Source: Membranipora membranacea
Lineage: Eukaryota; Bryozoa; Gymnolaemata; Cheilostomatida; Membraniporidae
Direction: 5' to 3'
Assembly (NCBI GenBank): GCA_914767715.1
Contig: OU612069.1
Coordinates: 19,653,387-19,717,386, forward strand
DNA length: 64,000 nucleotides
The translations under genes were made by a program, and so were the position numbers. This document shows, in pieces, positions 11,130 to 22,381 of the stretch. The notes below the pieces were generated by a model. The model made no database searches. It was given only the letters and a program-made list of their open reading frames with translations, and was not told where the DNA came from. Position 1 is the stretch's first letter; the number at the start of each line of letters is the position of its first letter.

Positions 11130-14100
11130 TTATCTAGTGCAGACAACGCAGGTCAGCTGTTTACTGCTGCTGTAATAAGTACAGTCTCCAATAGTTCCAT
11201 GGCCGCTGCAGTCGGTCTTGATAAAGTAAAAAAGTGCACCATTCGTGTTGGCGCTAGAGCCTGAGAATGAAATTGACTCTGGGCTCTGATCGACACACTC
11301 GAATGTGGTTGGATTTTGTCCTTCTTCAGAGTAACCTGACATCATATAACCTGTTAAATACAAATAAAAGCACACAAATACATGTACTTAAAATCATTAG
11401 GGAATTTGAAAACTTAGATACATCATATCTGATTCAATCTAAAGTTCAGCCCATGCTCAGGTCTGAGTTTGATAATTGACAAGCAGAGGAATTTCCATAG
11501 CAATACAGTGAGTCAAGTTTTGCCTATTAATAAATCGTTGGATTCGTCCTTTCTTGTCATCGGGATATCCCAAACATGCAAATGATAAACTACTCTTGCA
11601 CGAAATGGATATTGTGGGACAAGTTGTAAAATTGTAGTGTATAAATGATGTAATTCCCTCCTAAAGAGTAAGTTCAATATTTGGCTAACATCAGTACTCA
11701 GTATACTTCTTACCTTCATATTCTTTACTCCAGCCTGTAGGACAGGTTCTCATAGCCGGGTACATCATAACTGCTGATCTAGGGGAAAGGCAGCGAGCAC
11801 AGGGAACATTATGATCATAGACGTCACTCGAGAACAATCCCATGTTATATGTTTGATACTCTACACCAGAAACAGACTCGTGTAACCTCTACTACTGTAT
11901 GAGTTATACTCGGGTCTTAGTGGCATGCACTGGTAGTTAACTCCTCCTCCTTTTTTAGAATGTAGTATCCCTGCAGCAAATCCTTTAAATAAGATAATAA
12001 TAATATCATTACAAGTCCCATCTTTTGGGATAACATCTTTCTGCTTGGGCATGAACTGAACCTGCAGAGTTTTAGGGAGTTTGCAGCCGTTGGGCATCAT
12101 CTTCAAGTTCAAGGCCCTACGACGTGATGTTGGTGTATAGATTATTTCTATGAAGATGAGATTTGTATGTCTGTTTTGTAAGTTACCATCATCACAATCA
12201 AATATATAAGAGATTGTATTACAATCACCTTGATATATGAGAGAAGAACCCCCAGCACAGGAGGTTTTCCCCCATCTTGTGTACACTGAGTGTGTCTGAG
12301 CTGCAGATCCTGGTGAGCCTCTTGGTCCAGTCGACCCCTTCAGCCCTTGTTCACCAGTCGTTCCCGCAGGCCCTGTAAGCCCTCTTGCCCCTGTCTGTCC
12401 CATTGGCCCTTCTACACCAGGCTGTCCAGGTTCTCCTACTGTAGAGTTACCAGGTGGTCCAGGAGGACCTTCAACACCAGGTACACCAGGCTCCATCTAA
12501 CCCATCTCTACCTGCAACACACAATTTATTTGAATATCTCCAAATAAATGACAAATAACCCTCTAGACCATTAAGACAATTGACAAGCTTTCTTTCAAAT
12601 CACCAGTATTTTTGCACAACAGTATCTGTTAGTTACCAAGCAGGTTAATGGTTGATTTCAATTCACACTGAAGGCTAAATTCTGCTTTTGATAACTTTTA
12701 GATGTACAATATACTACTGACCATCTTTCCCATTTACTCCATTGACACAAATACCGTCCCTGCCATCTCTCCCGTCTTTACCATCATCACCATCTTTACC
12801 GTCCCGTCCATCTTTACATCTCGTACTTAGGAGAGGCAGCAAACCTACGAACATACACGCAATCATTTATGAAATATTCATATCATCGTACCTCTATCAG
12901 ACTTCACTTACACAGTTTCAATCAGCACTTCAATCCTTGTATAGTTCTGGCACCATGCTATAATTATATTATTTCTTCCTGGGCCAGGTAAACTATGTCC
13001 CAAATTATCAATGAATATCATAGCATGCCAAGCCCGGATAGGAGTAAATATATATTTTGTATGAATACAGACAACAGCTATTAGGAGCTGGAGTCACAAT
13101 ACATGGACTTCAAACCGCTGCTGCCACACAGGAAAATGTGTGCTCGTTTAATTCTGTGAAGCTCAAAGATAACTAGTTACGCCTTCAATCTCGAAATTTT
13201 CATAAACTGAGTTTCGTAACATTAAGTGAAAGAAATGCACTAGCTAGGTGATAATGTCATTTGTTATTTTTAACTAATTTCGGCTAGTTCATCAAGTTCA
13301 TACCCGGACTTCGACAATATTGATGTTTGTGCAGATATTATTTGGCCATTTTTTTACAATTCTCTGATCAAAGCCTCAATTGAGGTGTAATAATGGAAAA
13401 ACCAATCATGTTGTTTTATATATCATTGAAAAACTCTCGACTCCACGATCCCAAAAATTTACTTTTATTTGCGTCACATCATATGACGCGATGTTACAGC
13501 CTTTATTTGCCGTGTAGATGCAATCTTGTTTTCATAATTCATTTTTAACTGTTGGTGATAGAAACATAATTTTTTCAGCATTCACACCTTTTTTTACTAT
13601 AGAATACAATTGTTTACTACAATTTTTTTTATTCTAGGGTATATTTTCATCGATTTTGGGAAATTTGGATATTGTGACTAGATTCCAGTAAAAATAGCTT
13701 GGCACCAAACACTAATCAGCTGATCTGGCCCTTAGAGGAAATAAAAATTAATCATTCTGCTATGACAAAGCATAACCGACTAAGATTATGCTTCTGAAAA
13801 CCACCATGGATATCATGTCAGGTGAAAAACAACTCTTTAAAACATGTCTTTTGAGGGACAGAATAAAAGGTAGTCTTTTTCGTTATATTTGCTCCTTCAT
13901 GATATTTATAAAAGTAATCCCAATGCCTATACATGATCAAGCACATCTTGTGATAGCGGCTTGACAATATTAAAGTTGCAATCCAAACACATTTAGGGTA
14001 CCAAACTTTTCTCAAGGTGTTTTTATTGCATAGAGTTGCCATTTTGGCAACATCTTGAAAAGGCCAAAGACTGCGAGTTGTTGAAATATTCAAAATTAAA

Positions 14101-16712
14101 TTGATTCTAAGAGATTACTGAAAGCAGTAACAGAAAAAAACTTTGATTCTACCTTCATTTGTTTAGAAGCTATCCCTACTAGAACAGTCAAATTACATGT
14201 AGAATGATTAAATAACATCATGTGACATGGCGTCATTGAAAATAGGTTTTCTGCGATCCTGACATCAGGTGTTTTCTGATGATATATAAAATATGATTAC
14301 CCAAAATGTTTTAGCTGTTACCATACTGCAACTGGCAGCATCTAGTCAATGCGTTTTAAAATCACATATTTGGCATGAAATAAACGCTATCTATAGTGAC
14401 ATAGTAATTGCTAGGCTACTCCATTAGATGTTATTTTTTATATAACCAAACAATGCTGTATGTGTCAGTACCAGTTACAGAATGGGGTTGTGTCAGGAGT
14501 TGTCCCTTATTATAGGAGGCGCTGAACAGATGAGACCATAAATTGGCACTTTTTTATATAAGCTATCATTGGAGCAGATCACACTTTTTGGTCTGGCAGC
14601 CAGGGAAATTAAGATAGAAACAAAATGAGGGCAATTTCATAGGCGGATTATGCTGACCCACTTTATGAGACAAAAATTGACTACGAATTTAATTTAATAT
14701 TTATTATATTATATAATATAATAAATATATCATTAAAATAAAGAGAAATGATAATATTCCAGCTTTGAATTTTGAATATTATATAAATCCAACCTGAAAA
14801 TATTGACTGCAGAAAGAAAATTAAGAATAACATATATATATTTCATGTTATTGTAATACAAAACAATTCTGTATTTAATATAATAACTCAATATATATAC
14901 GGAATTTTTTTGCAAAACAAATTTAGCTGTATATTTCATGACATCTTCCTTCCTGACACTGAATTTCATTGTGATTGATCAGGTTTTTATAATTTAATGT
15001 ATTATTATTATTTAATTTTAATTGTATTAAAAATTAAGATTTTCCCATACTTTTTTATTTCAGCATATAGGTCAGATTTTTGGATTACCGAATAAAAATA
15101 TCAATTGTAGTTAGCAGAAACCGAGGAGTTTTTACAGCAAAAGGTCTCATCTGCTTCCTTTATGGCTTATATAAAACTTTGCAAAAGTATGGTCTCATCT
15201 GTAAATAATCAAGGGAGATTACTCCGAAAAACACAACCCCATTCAACATACGTTATTGTGAGGCTGAAATTGACATTTTTTTAATGATATAAAATCGGCA
15301 ACCCTTCCTTGTATAGCAAATAGGCCATTACTGGAGGTGCACGAGGCATTAACTTAGCTAATTCCAGATTCTGACAATAGCTTGTACTCACTCTGTAAGC
15401 TGAGTCCACTGAGCAGGTCATCAACATCTGCTGGTGACTCATCGGGTGCTGACCTCTTGATGATATCGTGATCATATGAGTCATCCATATCGGCATCTAC
15501 TGGGGAAGCCAGCTGCAAGAAATTAATAACATAATAGAATAAATTTCTAACAGTCAACATTTCTAAGTCTAACATTCTACGAAGAACCATTTGTAATTCT
15601 AGTAAGATGATGTATGGAGACTCATATTTTGGTTTGCAACAGAATCCAATCTATTGTGATTATATTGGGGGTGAATAATTGAATAACTTTTTCGTTTTTT
15701 TGGTCTACCTGGACAGAATCAGGCGACAGAGGACTCAGTTTCACATGCCTGTCAAAAGGAAGCAAGATGAGATACGGTCCCCTGAAACGTGATGGAACTT
15801 CAACAAATTTAAACTATCAGACTCATTGGATCAGTATCTTGTCAAGAGACACACCCACTGCTCTGCAGATACAAATCATTACTACTGTTATTACTCTAAC
15901 ATGCATTGTAGTCAATATAATGAAGTTTGCAAAACAATCCCCTACATTAAAGTCGAGTTATTTTACTTTGTCTTGCTAATATTTCCTTGCAATTTTAAGT
16001 ATTTTTTATGCACATTAAGAAAATCAAGGAGCTAATTCTACGGAAATTTTCAACTTACTTTGATCAGGGCCTGAGCTAAAAGGTTTCTTGTGTCCAGAAG
16101 ATCTGTGCTCAAAGAGCCTACAGTGTATTGAAGCTCAGTGAGTTCACCTTTCTTTCCTTCTATAAGAACTCGCAGTTCACTAACAGTGTCTTGAAGGCGT
16201 GTTATCTGCTTAGTATATTCATCTTTCTGCACATATTTGGACGACTCTACCTGCTCAGGTAATCTGTCTGATAGTACGGGCCATGAAGTCAGGCTCACTA
16301 GCAGCAGTAACACAGCTATAGGGCACTTCATCGTTACTCTGAAATTATAACAGGGAAAATACAATGGGCCTAAACACGCCATCAGTCATTCATAGAATTG
16401 TCTCAATGGCAAGATAAATAGAGGTGCCAGATGATTGGCTGCCAATAATGTAAAAGATATATCTAGACTTATTTTAAATAGCTTTTAATAACCGGTACGG
16501 TATAAAAAAAAAGGATAAGTCTCATACCAAAACATGCAAATGTAATTATATTGACCCACGGCGACAAGATATTAAAAACAAGTGATTCATATATATTATA
16601 TTAAATACACATATATATCATATTTATCACAAATCTAACTGAAATAGAATTTAATTTAGACTTACCAGCGATTTTAGAGATAAAAGAACACTTCTTCCAC
16701 AGTCAGCAACCA
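11130..16712 (-). pseudogene. Short-chain collagen C4-like gene, copy 1 (frame-broken)
   Basis: Exons by splice sites and comparison with copies 2 and 3: 5'UTR about 16712-16666; 16338-16059 (ATG at 16331); 15512-15392; 12844-12722; 12511-12229; 11982-11714; 11350-11130. The parts are a signal peptide (MKCPIAVLLLLVSL), a coiled-coil stretch, a KRS dibasic site, an Asp-Gly-rich collagen segment, a Gly-X-Y segment, and the C-terminal domain with TRWGKTSC, QCMPLRPEYNSY and TFECVDQSP, typical of sponge short-chain collagen C4. Two lesions break it. A 20-nt deletion near 12493 in the Gly-X-Y exon brings a stop eight codons downstream. A one-nt deletion in the next exon (269 nt instead of 270) gives a stop near 11870. 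It is probably a recent pseudogene; assembly error is the alternative. Confidence 0.85.
12723..15391. other. Collagen-1 intron 3
   Basis: Between the Asp-Gly-rich exon (ends 12844 side) and the pro-region exon (15392). Strongly AT-rich, with a 33-bp AT palindrome at about 14696-14728. No transposon domain or coding exon was recognised. The start of this span touches the donor site of exon 4, which itself is annotated with the gene. Confidence 0.5.
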
Positions 16713-16739
16713 GATTGAAGCAGATATTTGTGTTTCTCT

Positions 16740-16747
16740 ATTTTATA
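16740..16747 (-). promoter_or_regulatory. TATA box of collagen-1
   Basis: Minus-strand tataaaat lies 25-35 bp upstream of the conserved non-coding first exon, whose donor is at 16666. The same box occurs at the same distance in collagen-2 (35237-35244) and, as tataaatt, in collagen-3 (47631-47638). Confidence 0.7.
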
Positions 16748-16805
16748 CAGATGAGCACACTGCCTGCCAGTATTAAACACGAGTGTAGTGTGAATTTTAC
16801 ACAAA

Positions 16806-17000
16806 AATGAGAAGAAAGTTCGTCAGGGTTAGCTTTGAGCAGCCAAGTTTTGGGTGGAATATCTTTTTATGGATCAACAAGTCTGTTTTCCTCCTCAATC
16901 ACACTAGAAAATACACCAAAGACCCTATTCAGCTGTCAGCCTTATCTTTATGCTCTGATTAGTGAAAGTTTTTAAAATCTGTCACCGAGGAGTAAAACTT
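16806..17000 (-). promoter_or_regulatory. Conserved upstream block of the collagen genes
   Basis: About 60-260 bp upstream of the TATA box. Near-identical stretches recur upstream of collagen-2 (35291-35500), more divergently upstream of collagen-3 (47731-47910), and at an orphan site (38618-38850). The core reads tcagggttagctttgagcag on the plus strand. Conservation may reflect enhancer function or simply recent duplication. Confidence 0.5.
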
Positions 17001-18787
17001 GGCAACCGACTGATTGAAACTCCAAGACAGCATGTGAGTATGAACATGTAACATGAGCATGATTTACTCGTAGAATAAGGGGAAGTTCAATAGGGTCAGC
17101 TAAAAACAGAACAACTTTGAGTTCACTCTGATTGAACAAGGAACTTTTTCTCTGGCTTGAAGCCAGTGAATAAAATCATACTGCAGTCTGCAGCTAATAC
17201 TGTGAGACTGTATTTGTCTCGAGGCAATTTCATGTGCAAGTTACAACCCGTGTGTCATTACTGCCTCTGCACTTTGTACTTATGTGCAATAATCTGAGAG
17301 AGATAACAAAAAAGTCTTAGATACATCTAACATAAGAGATTTCGCACAGAGCTGCATATTAATGGTTGTATCGGGTTAGCACTGTACAGCTCTATATTTT
17401 AAATATTGAGCGCCTTGAATTCAAGACATTTATAACAATTACAATGCATTGAAGGGACAGTCAACATATCTATCAGTTTAGTATCAAACTTTTGTCAGTG
17501 GATAAGGAAAATCCAAGATGAGTAAGCATTAAAGCTCAATGTCAGTCGATTGTGTACAATCAATTTTACTGGGCGGATAGGTAGCTTGTGGATCTATGCA
17601 TTAGCACCTTGTACTTCTCTATCAATCTATCAATCAGCTTGTCCATGACCTATGACCACAGCAAGGAGTAAAAATCTCCTTGACCACAGTCTATCTTTGT
17701 AGGTGCTCAGTATCTCAATTGACGATGTTTATGACCTGAAGTCTAATTGTTTAAGACCAGGTTCTATTGTTGTAGGAGCACAGTCTATATATGAACAAAG
17801 TGTATGGTATCAGTATATTTGTACATCTCTGCGATAATGACTACTATGGCTAAGGATATATTTATAAAAATGCTTGATTATTATCAAGTACTCATTAAAA
17901 AATCCGTCCATATATGTACCACAGAAAGCAAGAACTCTTCACAACATTGATGCACATTTGTAGGACAGACATTGGTAGCAAAGAAACTGCATGGTTGACT
18001 TACATCGCTGCTATGATGTGTGTATATTCAAATTGTATAGGTCTGCTAGGTAATACACTATTCTTATATTGCTTTATTAAATGAAAATTCAAAATAATAA
18101 ATCCAGGAATCGACTACAAGACTCAGCACTGAAGACCAGACTTCATAAATTAGTGGAAAAAAGTATAATGAGATCACAAAAGCGAGATTGTCATAGATAC
18201 TAGCCTTGGACGGATAGAAATGGCAAAATACCAATAGATCAGCCCTGACTGACAAAAAAACCACGATTTTGTTCCTTGACATGACCATAGATCATGTAAG
18301 ATCCAATTTGTACGTATTAGGGTTTGTGCCCCGCTAGAGCAGCCAGCGGCTCACCAATAGAATCGGAGCCATCGGTAATTCGAACTTGATCTATCATGTC
18401 CTGATGCAAAGATTTAGAGAGCAATAGGTTTTAAGATTTGTCCAAAAACTCTGCAGCAAAGTAATGTAATTTGTCTAAACACAAGTCTATGCTAGTCACC
18501 CTGATTTTCAGAAATAGTAATTGCTTCCCTGCTATGCATATGCCATGGGAGTAAATCACATTTCATTATCAACCACATACCCACCAACTAACTGGTGAAT
18601 ATGTGGTTCAGGGTAGTCATGAAATGTCAATACCAGCAACCAAGGCAATGTTTACACACATAAACTATCGCTCACCTGGTGAGATTTGGTTATGTTGTTG
18701 ACTTGTCGATAGGCTTGTCCGTCGTTTCTCTTTATTATTTGAGGATTTGTTGTCTATATTATAATTCACACCCACACACTATAGACT
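17001..18787. other. Intergenic between collagen-1 and RSG1-B
   Basis: No gene seen. The left part (to about 17330) continues the collagen upstream duplication, also present at 35500-35660 plus 37030-37210 and at 48090-48430. The right part (about 17500-18060) matches 5260-5530 and 49080-49510, the flank downstream of each RSG1 copy. Confidence 0.5.
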
Positions 18788-20379
18788 TCATATAACAAGA
18801 CCCGCCTCCTGTTGATCTCTATACCACAATTTCTCACAGAGACAGTTAAGTATAGGAGCAGTAGTTCGGAGCTCAGTGCCTATATTATCAGTGTTACTAG
18901 CAGGTGATGGTCCAGGTGTGAGGTTAGATATACCTATTATAGGAATGTCGTACTGCTTCTCAAAATCTATTAATTCTCTCTGTGGTACTTCACTCTTACC
19001 ATGTTGGTCTAGTCTACAACAAAGAAGCACAAACAATAGCTTGAGACAAGAAAAACGCTGAATAAGTCATACATAACAGCTTCAGTGGCGAGGTGAGAGG
19101 GTTGAGCAACCCTAAAAAAGGACCTATTCTGATAAAAACGTAGTCCAACACTGTAGGGAATTCATAAGAAACCAGTGGCGTTGCTAAGGCGAATCAGTTG
19201 GTAGGCATAAACCGGGGAGTTTGGCAGGAAATTCCCTGCGTAAACTGAATTTGGATAGACACCATAGCTATTGTGAATTTTAGGGTGTTGACAATCTACT
19301 GGCCTATGACATTCATCTGACACTGATTTAATCCTCAAATTACAATAGCGATGCATGACTACAAAATATCACATAAAAATCAAGTGTTAACCATATTGGG
19401 AGTTATCTGCTTAATGTCAATGAGTAGGCAACTCTATATAAACTAGCACAGAATATCTCGAATAGTGACACTATGAGCAGGCAGTTTGGGACATTCCCAA
19501 ACTCCCTGCTATGAGGATTTACTGAGAGTTACTGAGCATTGACCACCAGGACTTCTAATGAAGATGATACATGATATAGTGTTAGTACAGGAATGCCTAT
19601 TACATATAATGTAAACCATCAAAGCTCGAGGTGGGAACCAGCTTTTGAATCAATTGATTTTCAAAATTTACAAAATAATGCCAATTTCTAATGGTCATCT
19701 CTTTGTACCTCATGATAGATATACTTGGTGGCGATGACGAGTTTAGAAAGGTTAGTAGTTTGGTCTCCTAATATTTTAGACATCTGTTGAGAAATATCCT
19801 CTAAACTTGAACGATCTGTCATCGGGAAGCAGAATATCACACCATCAGCGTTCTCCTTCAGCGTCTACAGAGAAATACATCAGAGGATATGAAATAAATT
19901 GTATCATATTATTATTTTATTATTATCCCTCAAATAGATGACGTTTATGTGGGTGAACATAGAGAGATAAGGTAAGGTGGGATTTGCTAGCTTATGTTAG
20001 TTCTTATGGAAACTTCTTTAGAGGCTCAAACAGGGCAAAAAGTTGGCAGTAATATACCATAGTATCTACAATAATAATATATTAAAAAAGAAGAATGAAA
20101 TATGATACACAGAGGGAAATCAAAACAACCAAATCAATTCAGAAACCAAACTCTGCTGTTTGGTAGGCATGTTCAGCTATTTCCACTTTATCGTTCAAGC
20201 CAACCAGTCAGTCAAGGTTAGATCTATCTGAGATCTACATTAGATTAACACTTACAGGTAGTATATGATTGAATATAGACATACATCCTTCTCCAGCATC
20301 ACAGAACTTTAGTTTGAAGACTACAGGATCCTTTGAACCAATCAGACGAGAGGGCCAAATATAGTAGTCTGCTCGATAC
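18788..20379 (-). pseudogene. RSG1/CPLANE2-like GTPase, copy B (broken)
   Basis: Only exons 3-5 remain: 20379-20256, 19864-19725, 19013-18788. Exons 1 and 2, which carry the start and the P-loop, are absent. The DNA jumps near 20690 from sequence matching intron 2 of copies A and C directly to sequence upstream of their exon 1. Exon 3 is 124 nt instead of 125 because a TTTT run in the TTIFWP codons has lost one T, giving a frameshift. The exon 4 donor is GTATAT instead of GTATGT, and SFEDIP has become SLEDIS. Exon 5 is still open and nearly identical to copies A and C. It cannot make a GTPase; a relic formed by one internal deletion plus later decay. Confidence 0.88.
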
Positions 20380-20399
20380 CTGCAGATATACATCACAGT

Positions 20400-21566
20400 A
20401 GTAACTTCTTCTCAGATATGTCAGCCAAAAAATAACTGTTGGGGTTTAATAATCGATGTGAATGTCGACAAAATTATTGATAGATACAATACAATAGGGT
20501 TAGCATGTGTGCATTTTCCAATAGCTCCAATACCAAAGCTGAACTATTTCGGTTAATTCATGATGCCGCTTACTTGGTTGAGTTTGTTTTTATAGACAGG
20601 CAGGCAGGCAAACTAATACAATGAGGGTCACAATGAAATATTTACTTCAAATCTATTTTAGACATCTTTAGACTTCTTCAGTTTCACATATTTACAAGTT
20701 TAGGGAAGCTGCATTGGATTTTACGATCAAAATATTTAACTAGTTTTGAGATTATCAACGATCAATAACTGTTTTAAGACAAGTCTTACACCACTCAAGG
20801 CCTATAAAGCATTGTTGTTTGTGTCATAGGGGCCGCATAAGTGTTGCTTTAGTGTAAGACATGTCCTGTTCACGCCACACGTCCCACAACACCTGTTTAT
20901 TGGATGGGACAAATTACCTAAAATATGTCTGAGCACGCCATGTGCCACATCAAAAAACCCTCTGCTATAACTACATTCATAACACTGGCTATTGCACATA
21001 CCGAACTGGACCTACAGCACACAAGGCCAATGTAGCAGTGTTGTAGCTGCTGCAGGGGCCCGCAACTGGGAGTGTTCTGCAACTTCTCTATTCTAGGGTT
21101 TATATCTACATGTAATAATGTCCATTAAGTATAACATAGCACATGGCTGGAGTGATGGATTTGACGACTAGAGATGACTGAGCTGAGATAGATATGGGAT
21201 CCTAGTCGGCTTCAATATACCTGGTATCTCTCTAACATCCATCGAAGTAGTCCAGATGAGAGCAGCTAGGCTCACCTGTGTTTACTCGAAACTAAAACCG
21301 TCGTTGGCGGCGGTTGGTGTATGAATGGCAGCATTGTTGTTAAATACAATACAGCATTGTTATACAGCCAGTATCGTTAGAAATCCTTTGTTGGATCAGA
21401 CTAAGTAGATAAACTATGCCATAGCATGCAATATGGGCTGCACAAACAAACCCTCAACTATGAATTTTTCATAAAACTGGCTATTGAACTTTTAGAACTG
21501 GACTTTTTCTGTAGTGTATACAAAATGCCTAGCTGTTACATCTCCGATGACTGATATACTGTTATT
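20400..21566. other. Upstream remnant of RSG1-B and unassigned DNA
   Basis: 20400-20690 matches RSG1 intron 2 of copies A and C. From about 20690 the match switches to the region upstream of exon 1 (compare 8570 on and 53400 on). Beyond about 21060 I see nothing recognisable. Confidence 0.5.
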
Positions 21567-21865
21567 TACATCCAGATAATCAAGTCTCACTCTGTTGTCA
21601 CTACACAGCAAATCGCCCTTGAAAGGAGACAACTACTCCGACGGCGATCAACGTATCGGAAGAATCAGAAGGAAAACTGACCACACTACCAGCATCACTG
21701 GGCTCATCAACCATCTCAAGCTACATCTCACCACAACCCATAAATTCTGGATAATCCATGAAGCACCCTCAGCATTACTACATCCCACACTGCACAACAG
21801 AGATGTATCAAAACAGCATCTCTTTGCCAGCACCGCCAACTAAACTGTGGAATGACAGATCTAAA
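21567..21865 (+). pseudogene. Possible LINE ORF2 tail remnant
   Basis: The frame contains RKTDHTTSITGLINHLKL, resembling the KRTDHTTSTTKLINDLEW segment of the remnant at 8985. Another frame ends in a tail like ANKLWNDR. Too decayed for family placement. Confidence 0.4.
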
Positions 21866-21946
21866 CCTGTGTAGAGGATTTCTAGGGGGGTCTTCCCTAA
21901 GGCTTTGTAACCCACCCAAAGTTACCACGCACTTATAGACCTTGCT

Positions 21947-22070
21947 GAGTACGACGACTCGCTAATAATACGAGTACGACGACTCTCTAATGACACGAGT
22001 ACGACGACTCTATAATAATACGAGTACGACGACTCTCTAACGACACGAGTACGACGACTCTATAATACTG
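21947..22070. repeat. 25-bp tandem repeat, 5 units
   Basis: Units start at 21947, 21972, 21997, 22022 and 22047. Each begins gagtacgacgactc, followed by an 11-nt variable tail alternating between ctaataatac-like and ctaacgacac-like forms. This suggests growth by a 50-bp dimer. Lies just left of the satellite that holds the LINE. Confidence 0.9.
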
Positions 22071-22179
22071 GAACTAATATTGGCCTGACCTTGGGGAGGG
22101 ATGTATAGGTGAAAGGGAATAGCCTGATTTATCCTACTAGACAAAAAGGAGCAAATGGACCAGGGGAGGAGGTTTGGAA

Positions 22180-22296
22180 CGATACAATTATTGGGAGGGA
22201 AGGGATATTGATAAAATAATTGATTAATGGGGGGGAAGGGAATGGCTTGGAGTTATACAACTAGCTGGGAGGAATGGGACTGGATTCAGGTCAATA
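22180..22296. repeat. Satellite unit, left of LINE (~150-bp tandem repeat)
   Basis: This stretch, with core ggcttggagttatacaac, matches 26728-26842 on the other side of the LINE. The array therefore existed before the LINE went in. GA-rich on the plus strand. Confidence 0.75.
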
Positions 22297-22381
22297 ACTC
22301 CCGTTATGTTGTGCGTGACATCGAGTTGTCAAGAAGCAAAAAACTCAACTCGATAATTTTGTTATAAATTTTGTTAATTTT

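Noticed and set aside
12347-12547. Plus-strand open frame over the collagen-1 Gly-X-Y exon
   Set aside because: It is the antisense of the Gly-Pro-rich coding repeat. The same happens at 29927-30286 opposite collagen-2. No independent support.
14696-14728. Perfect AT palindrome in collagen-1 intron 3
   Set aside because: Made only of A and T in very AT-rich DNA, so chance or slippage is a sufficient explanation.
18876-19061. Plus-strand open frames opposite RSG1 exon 5
   Set aside because: They mirror the conserved coding exon on the minus strand in copies B and C and carry no independent signal.
21947-22070. CRISPR-like repeat array
   Set aside because: Units are directly adjacent with similar 11-nt tails, not unique spacers, and the context is eukaryotic. 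A plain tandem repeat.
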